A program made the translations under genes and the position numbers. A DNA stretch of 64,000 nucleotides from Methanobacterium veterum (GTDB taxonomy: Archaea; Methanobacteriota; Methanobacteria; Methanobacteriales; Methanobacteriaceae), in NCBI RefSeq assembly GCF_000745485.1, contig NZ_JQJK01000016.1, forward strand, positions 1-64,000. The letters run 5' to 3'. A model generated the notes under the pieces. That model saw only the letters and a list, made by a program, of their open reading frames with translations. It made no database searches and was not told where the DNA came from. Below, piece by piece: positions 58,809-64,000 of the stretch. The stretch's first letter is position 1. The number at the start of each line of letters is the position of its first letter.

Positions 58809-58818
58809 TTTATATACT
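58809..58818 (+). promoter_or_regulatory. TATA box of initiator tRNA-Met
   Basis: TTTATATACT lies 25-34 bases before the mature tRNA 5' end, with a purine-rich GAGAAA (BRE-like) just upstream. The preceding 58583-58808 is AT-rich without a gene. Confidence 0.7.
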
Positions 58819-58841
58819 CTTAAGTACAAACCATGATAGTA

Positions 58842-58920
<79 letters not shown>

Positions 58921-59099
58921 ATTTTTAATTTGACTTTAAAAACTCAAAATTTATATTCAAGTTCAATTTTACTTTATTTCATGAAAATTAGTATATTTTT
59001 TTCTAAAGTTTTATAAGTTGTTATTTAGAAATAATTCTTAAAGGGGGCGAAGCCCGCTTAATTTAGATCACTCACTCAAAAATTTTTTGAGTGGGTTTT

Positions 59100-59402
<303 letters not shown>

Positions 59403-59405
59403 TCA

Positions 59406-59660
59406 ATCACTCAAAATTCTTTGAATTTTGGTGCCCCGAAAATCGAAGATTTTCGAGGGCTTTTTAAAAAAGTTTTAATTCAAAATCCTCGTAAAAAATC
59501 TTCAATTTTTTACTGCGGAAAACTAAAATCAAAGTTAATTCTATTTTAATTCCTCTTTATAATTCCAAAAATTCTCATTTGAATTCTTTGTTAAATTCTA
59601 CTAAGATTTCCAAACAATCGAGTTTGCCTCGCTGATCGCTCGGAAGATTGAAGATCAAAT
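59406..59660 (+). repeat. Structured trailer element, copy 3 (3' of RNase P RNA)
   Basis: It starts 4-6 bases after P1 of the RNase P RNA. Hairpin a (59408-59433): CACTCAAAATTC/GAATTTTGGTG. Hairpin b (59434-59459): CCCCGAAAATC/GATTTTCGAGGG. Hairpin c (59490-59514): GTAAAAAAT/ATTTTTTAC, changed from the ACTCAAAA stem in copies 1-2 while keeping pairing. The distal block GCCTCGCTGATCGCTCGGAAG lies at ~59625-59645. From 59661 to 59902 the DNA is AT-rich with no gene. Confidence 0.8.
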
Positions 59661-59902
59661 TAAATCCTATTTTAATTTCTATTCAAATTCAAAAAAATTT
59701 TAATTTGAAATCTCTTCTTTAAATTTTACTAAAAATTTCAAAAATTTAGATCCTCGCATTCGTGCATGAATAAGATGGAACATTTATATCTAATCTGATA
59801 TTTTTCTTTTAACAGAAATAATAACAAATATATGTTCTAATTAACATAATATTCACATTAAACTGTTAATGATTCTGTAAAAATCTAAAGAAAGGGTTTA
59901 AC

Positions 59903-60589
59903 ATGTCTGAATTATCAACTTTACTCTTTGATATACTTCCGTTAGCATTTGGTGCAGCGGTAAGTCCTACTGTACTTATAGGAATAATTTTAATTTTATC
60001 AATATCAGACCGCCCTAAATTAAGCGGAATTGCTTTTTATATTGGATCTATAGTTATACTACTTGCAGTGGCTACTGTGGGAATATTATTGGGAAAAGGA
60101 GTAGCAGTCGCATCAAGTAAGCCTCCATCTGTGACGTCGGCTTATATTGACTTTGCAATTGGAATATTTCTAATTCTACTTGGAATCTGGAGGATCAATA
60201 AAAGGGGCAGCGACGCGCCTGATAAAGGTAGATTCGGCGGTAAATCAAAATCAGCCGTCTCTGATTTTATAAAATACATGATTTTGGGGTTAGGAATGTT
60301 CACTGTTAATTTTACAACTACTGTACTTGTATTTGCAGCGGGTAAAGATATTGGAATTTCCAGTGCAGGCATTACTGACAAGGTAACTGTGGTGATTGTT
60401 CTTACTTTAATTACACTGCTTGTGGTTGAAATTCCGCTTTTAGTAGATTTTACAATGCCAAAACGTTCTGAAAAAGTTTTAGGAGTTCTTAATGTCTGGA
60501 TGCAGAAAAATAGTCGTTATCTGATGGCGGCAGTAATGTTTGTATTTGGAATTTATTTGATGATAAAAGGGGTAAGAGTTTTATTTTAA
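59903..60589 (+). CDS. GAP-family (LysE-like) membrane transporter
   Basis: The 228-residue protein has six membrane helices: FDILPLAFGAAVSPTVLIGIIL at the N-terminus, then GIAFYIGSIVILLAVATVGILL, a charged cytosolic loop (~residues 97-112), and three or four more. This is the GAP/Sap family in the LysE superfamily, thought to export small molecules or lipids. Substrate unknown. The end overlaps the convergent AhpD-like gene by 4 bases. Confidence 0.82.
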   Translation: MSELSTLLFDILPLAFGAAVSPTVLIGIILILSISDRPKLSGIAFYIGSIVILLAVATVGILLGKGVAVASSKPPSVTSAYIDFAIGIFLILLGIWRINKRGSDAPDKGRFGGKSKSAVSDFIKYMILGLGMFTVNFTTTVLVFAAGKDIGISSAGITDKVTVVIVLTLITLLVVEIPLLVDFTMPKRSEKVLGVLNVWMQKNSRYLMAAVMFVFGIYLMIKGVRVLF

Positions 60590-60951
60590 ACTTCTTTAAA
60601 ATTCTCATAAACTCTTAATGACTTGGAGAGTGCATCGGTCTCTGCTATTAAAGCTCCCATTAAAATAGCTAGAAGCAACTGTTCTTGTTTAGCTCCAAAT
60701 TTCTCTGCAACTTTAAGATGAGTTAGCAAACAATTTTCAGCCCCTATTGCAGATGCGGCGCCTATAGCTACAAATTCCTTGGTTAAGGGAGGTAATGCAT
60801 CATCATTATTTATTGTTTCTACTTTTTCATAATAGGCTTTTAATGTAGCTGGCTTTTCTGCCATTACCTGAAAGATCTTGGGGACAAAACCGAAGTAACT
60901 CTCAATTTTTTCAAATATTTCGTCTACATCTATTTCTTCTTCCATGTTCAT
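60586..60951 (-). CDS. Carboxymuconolactone decarboxylase (AhpD-like) family protein 2
   Basis: The 121-residue helical protein has LTKEFVAIGAASAIGAENCLLTHLKVAEKFGA split by a single Cys-xxx-His (CLLTH). Only one Cys of the usual pair is present. It may act in oxidative stress or as a small-molecule enzyme. Confidence 0.85.
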   Translation of the reverse strand: MNMEEEIDVDEIFEKIESYFGFVPKIFQVMAEKPATLKAYYEKVETINNDDALPPLTKEFVAIGAASAIGAENCLLTHLKVAEKFGAKQEQLLLAILMGALIAETDALSKSLRVYENFKEV

Positions 60952-61334
60952 TGAATCATCTCCCTAATTTAGCTGATCTTATGGCCATTCTATTATTTCT
61001 GTATTATGAAATGTTATTTTTTGAATTGGAATGGTTGAAAAAATTAAATTCTAAAAAATAATAGAAACAGTATTTTAATGGGATACTATTGGAATCGGCA
61101 CGCTTATAAAAGTCTATATTTATAAAAATCCATAACTTTGACTAATATTTACCCTAAATGTACATGGCTTTATATCAAACTACTCGATATTTAACTTACT
61201 TTAATTAAATATAAAGTATATCTAATAAAAAGCATACATAGAATGATACATTTGATTTATTCAAGCATTCATTCTATTTAATTGTTTTAAAATAAGTACT
61301 AGATATTAAAAATATTTTCAAATTATTTGATATA
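60952..61334. other. AT-rich spacer
   Basis: This holds the promoter of the AhpD-like gene near its left end and AT-rich DNA after it. No gene, repeat or strong hairpin is seen. Confidence 0.35.
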
Positions 61335-61600
61335 TTAATTTTTAATTAAAGTTTCAGTTGCAACATGTTTACTTGTAGCAGCACCCTTTCCACAGTAGTA
61401 AAACCGGTTTAGTTTATATTTTATTTCATTGGGACAGTGCAAACATAGGCATCCTCTTTTGTCGATTTCACATTCTGTACTGCCCCTGGAACAGAAGAAA
61501 GATTCTCCTTTTTTATGCATTCATTATATGCTGGACAATCTGGGCAGCGGCATCTTGCTGCGTTTTCTTCTGTATCCGGCACAATTCTATCATTATTCAT
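61335..61600 (-). pseudogene. DUF2769 Cys-rich protein, frameshifted in an A6 tract
   Basis: The ATG at 61600 after AAGGTAAT begins a frame with CRCPDCPAYNEC. After Cys the frame is lost in the A6 run (T6 at 61509-61514 on the plus strand); the other frame continues KKGESFFCSRGSTECEIDKR and GCLCLHCPNEIKYKL to the stop at 61335. One added A would join them into the typical ~88-residue DUF2769 protein with eight or more Cys, probably metal-binding. It may be a pseudogene or a sequence error. Confidence 0.75.
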
Positions 61601-61783
61601 TTTAATTACCTTGTTATATTTAATTAAACAACTTCATTTCCATTTAATATTGATTTTAAACATGACAATTTTATGAAATATTCCTCGGTTTTTAAATGTA
61701 TAATAAATAGAACAGTATTAGTAATAATTTATATTCAAAAGTTAATAAATATTATAAAAGTCTAAAAAATATGGGGGAATGTT

Positions 61784-62740
61784 ATGGTAGAAATTGGTTT
61801 TAAGCTTGGAAGTGAAGTATTTGGACCTCAAGAACTTATAAATTATGCTAAACATGCTGAAGAAGCAGGGTTTGATTTTGCAAGTATATCTGATCATTAT
61901 CACCCCTGGTTAAGTCAACAGGGTAACAGTCCTTTTGTCTGGAGTACCCTTGGGGGAATATCACAGGTAACTGAAAATTTAGGGTTAATGACTGGAGTTA
62001 CGTGCCCTACAATCAGGCAGCACCCTGCTTTAGTAGCTCAAGCCGTAGCTACAATAGCTACATTAATGCCTGGAAGATTTATTTTAGGGGTAGGTTCTGG
62101 TGAAAATCTAAACGAACATATTTATGGAGATCACTGGCCGCCAGCACCAATAAGGATTGAAATGCTTGCAGAAGCGGTGGATGTAATCAGAACATTATGG
62201 CAGGGAGGAATGCAGGACTATGATGGATGCTACTATCACGTTGAAAATGCACAAATTTATACATTGCCTAAAAAGCTTCCACTGATATATATGGCTGCAG
62301 ACGGGCCAATAGCTGCAGCTACTGCTGCGGCAAATGGCGATGGACTAATTGTAAGTGGTGGGAAAAAAGAAATTTTAGACATTTTTAATGAAAATGGAGG
62401 AAAAGACAGGCCGTCCTACTCGGAATTTTCACTTAGCTGGGCTGAAACTGATGAAAAGGCAGTGGATTTAGTCCATAAATACTGGCCTTTAATGGCTGTT
62501 AAAGGAAATTTAAGCTGGGACATTCCTACACAGACACATTTCGAAGAACTAGCGAAGAATGTTAAAAAAGAGGATATACCTGAAAGTATTCCCTGCAGTT
62601 CGGACCCGCAGGTGCATATTGACATAATAAAAGAGAATATTGGCGCCGGCTTTGACCGTATCTGCATCCAGCAAATAGGAAACAACCAGCATGAATGTAT
62701 TGAATTTTACAAGAATGAAGTTTTACCTGAATTTAAATAG
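61784..62740 (+). CDS. F420-dependent LLM-class oxidoreductase (TIGR03557-like)
   Basis: The 318-residue luciferase-like TIM barrel opens IGFKLGSEVFGPQELI, with SISDHYHPWL, MTGVTCPTIRQHPA and FILGVGSGENLNEHI, as in F420-dependent glucose-6-phosphate dehydrogenase and its relatives. It would use reduced or oxidised F420, which the Frh hydrogenase in this window supplies. The substrate is unknown. A GGGGG site precedes the ATG. Confidence 0.88.
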   Translation: MVEIGFKLGSEVFGPQELINYAKHAEEAGFDFASISDHYHPWLSQQGNSPFVWSTLGGISQVTENLGLMTGVTCPTIRQHPALVAQAVATIATLMPGRFILGVGSGENLNEHIYGDHWPPAPIRIEMLAEAVDVIRTLWQGGMQDYDGCYYHVENAQIYTLPKKLPLIYMAADGPIAAATAAANGDGLIVSGGKKEILDIFNENGGKDRPSYSEFSLSWAETDEKAVDLVHKYWPLMAVKGNLSWDIPTQTHFEELAKNVKKEDIPESIPCSSDPQVHIDIIKENIGAGFDRICIQQIGNNQHECIEFYKNEVLPEFK

Positions 62741-62801
62741 GTAATATAAATTTGGTAGCAATTGAAAAAAAAGAATATTTTGGAGATTTAAGGGTGTTAT
62801 T

Positions 62802-63944
62802 TTAATGCTTAATAGCGTCTTTCATCTTGTCAAAGAACCCTTTGTCTTCAGTATAAATTTCTTTACCGCTTATCTCTTCAAACTCTCTTAAAATCTCTTT
62901 CTGTTTAGTGCTTAACTTTTTAGGCACGATGACTTTTGCTTTAACGTAAAGATTTCCTTTACCGTTCCAGCGTAGATGTGGCATTCCTTTACCTTTAATA
63001 CGGAATGAAGTGCCGGGCTGTGTGCCTGCAGGGATTTTTAAGCTTACTACTTCTTCTCCTATGGTTGGGATGTCTACTTCATCACCAAGAGATGCCTGTA
63101 CAAAACTTATGGGCTGTTCATAGATTAAGTCTGAGCCGTGTCTTTCAAATAGTTTGTGCGGCTTAACAGAAATCATAACGTAAAGATCTCCTGAAGGGCC
63201 GCCTTTTATTCCTACATCTCCTTCTCCAGGAACCCTGAGGCGTGATCCATCTTCAACACCCGGTGGAACTTTTATATGAATTGTACTGGTTTCCCTTACA
63301 ATTCCTTTCCCACGGCATTCATGGCATGGAGTGTCAACAATTACTCCTTCACCTCTGCAGTCCCTACATGGTGTTACATTAACAAATTGACCAAAAGGAG
63401 TTCTGTTTATATGCTGTACTTGTCCGGTACCTCCACAGGTTGTACACTGCCTTGTTTCAGTTCCAGGTTCTGCCCTTGTACCTCCACAGGTAGGACATAC
63501 TTTTTTATGGGGTACTTCTATGTCGGTTTCAAGTCCAAATGCAGCATCTTCAAGCGTAATGTCGAGTTCATAAAGTACATCGTTTCCTCTCTGTGCCTGG
63601 CTTCGTCTTCGACCTCCTCCAAAACCGAAAATATCAAATATGTCTCCGAAATCGAATCCAAAACCTTTAAAGATATCTTCAAAGTTTATATCTCTAAATG
63701 CATCTTCTGTGGAGTATCCACCCATTCCTGCATGTCCAAACTGGTCATAAGTGTGTCTTTTATCTTCATCTGAAAGAACAGCGTAAGCTTCACTTATTTC
63801 TTTGAATTTTTCTGCACATTCTGGGTCATCACTAACATCTGGGTGATATTTCATTGCTAATTTACGATAGGCCTTTTTAATATCTTTTTTATCTGATCCC
63901 TTTTCTACTCCAAGGACATCGTAATAATCACGCTTTTCTGCCAT
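62802..63944 (-). CDS. dnaJ: Chaperone protein DnaJ (type I Hsp40)
   Basis: The 380-residue protein has the J domain with YHPDVSD (~residue 32), a Gly/Phe-rich linker ([18 protein letters not shown]), four CxxCxGxG-type zinc motifs ([31 protein letters not shown]) and C-terminal substrate-binding domains. It stimulates DnaK, whose gene would be expected upstream, beyond the right edge. GAAGGT precedes the ATG; 63945-64000 is its upstream spacer. Confidence 0.96.
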   Translation of the reverse strand: MAEKRDYYDVLGVEKGSDKKDIKKAYRKLAMKYHPDVSDDPECAEKFKEISEAYAVLSDEDKRHTYDQFGHAGMGGYSTEDAFRDINFEDIFKGFGFDFGDIFDIFGFGGGRRRSQAQRGNDVLYELDITLEDAAFGLETDIEVPHKKVCPTCGGTRAEPGTETRQCTTCGGTGQVQHINRTPFGQFVNVTPCRDCRGEGVIVDTPCHECRGKGIVRETSTIHIKVPPGVEDGSRLRVPGEGDVGIKGGPSGDLYVMISVKPHKLFERHGSDLIYEQPISFVQASLGDEVDIPTIGEEVVSLKIPAGTQPGTSFRIKGKGMPHLRWNGKGNLYVKAKVIVPKKLSTKQKEILREFEEISGKEIYTEDKGFFDKMKDAIKH

Positions 63945-64000
63945 ATCAATCTTACCTTCACCTTTTAATCAATTCATGATAAAAATTAACTTTATTTATT

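Overview
The window looks like the chromosome of a hydrogenotrophic methanogenic archaeon of the order Methanobacteriales, most probably genus Methanobacterium. The evidence is a complete F420-reducing hydrogenase operon (frhADGB), cobalamin-biosynthetic CbiE, MtrA-like corrinoid proteins, DUF11 surface proteins of the type abundant in Methanobacterium, archaeal information-processing genes (PCNA, GINS, Csl4, Nop10, Dph2, Pus10, KsgA, aIF2-alpha), archaeal TATA-box promoters and GGTGAT-type ribosome binding sites. The DNA is AT-rich, with long gene-free AT stretches.

Layout. 1-6.1 kb: two tandem paralogous secreted DUF11 proteins, the first cut by the window edge. 6.1-16.1 kb: a flavoprotein, membrane and YbjQ proteins, the YchF-type GTPase, a secreted subtilisin, CbiE, a cupin and an MgtE_N/CBS protein. 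16.2-24 kb (minus strand): a conserved archaeal block pus10-rpl21e-rpoF-DUF655-ksgA-(four small accessory genes)-hemK2-like, with srp54 upstream. 24.2-35.3 kb (plus strand): a long housekeeping block (hpt, dph2, csl4, rpoL, DUF99, NUDIX, tfs, pcn, gins51, rpl44e, rps27e, aIF2-alpha, nop10, PAC2, EndoQ-like). 35.4-45.8 kb: an accessory region with two soluble MtrA paralogs, two TetR regulators (one split by an amber codon), two alpha/beta hydrolases around a stand-alone condensation-domain protein, two DUF2284 proteins, a MoxR/VWA pair and a broken YciI gene. 46-50.3 kb: small genes, an M28 peptidase and two tRNA-Arg genes. 50.6-54.1 kb: frhADGB. 54.2-58.6 kb: TPR, MAP and small membrane/coiled-coil proteins. 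58.8-59.4 kb: initiator tRNA-Met and RNase P RNA. 59.9-64 kb: GAP-family transporter, AhpD-like, DUF2769, an F420-dependent LLM oxidoreductase and DnaJ.

The most interesting signals are non-coding. (i) Both mtrA-like genes carry, directly downstream of a TATA box, three palindromes phased at exactly 18 bp (TTAAC-N5-GTTAA in one, TAACA-N3-TGTTA in the other), with two TetR genes between them. This suggests a duplicated and diverged repressor/operator module controlling soluble corrinoid proteins. (ii) A roughly 250-bp element with three hairpins whose stems change in a compensatory way follows two tRNA-Arg genes and the RNase P RNA gene. (iii) A 345-bp non-coding element bounded by terminal inverted repeats lies between pcn and gins51, with a 117-bp relative near srp54; modules of it recur between pus10 and rpl21e. 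(iv) Several reading frames have a ribosome binding site but no ATG/GTG/TTG start, or are broken by single-base changes in A tracts. These could be real biology or assembly errors.
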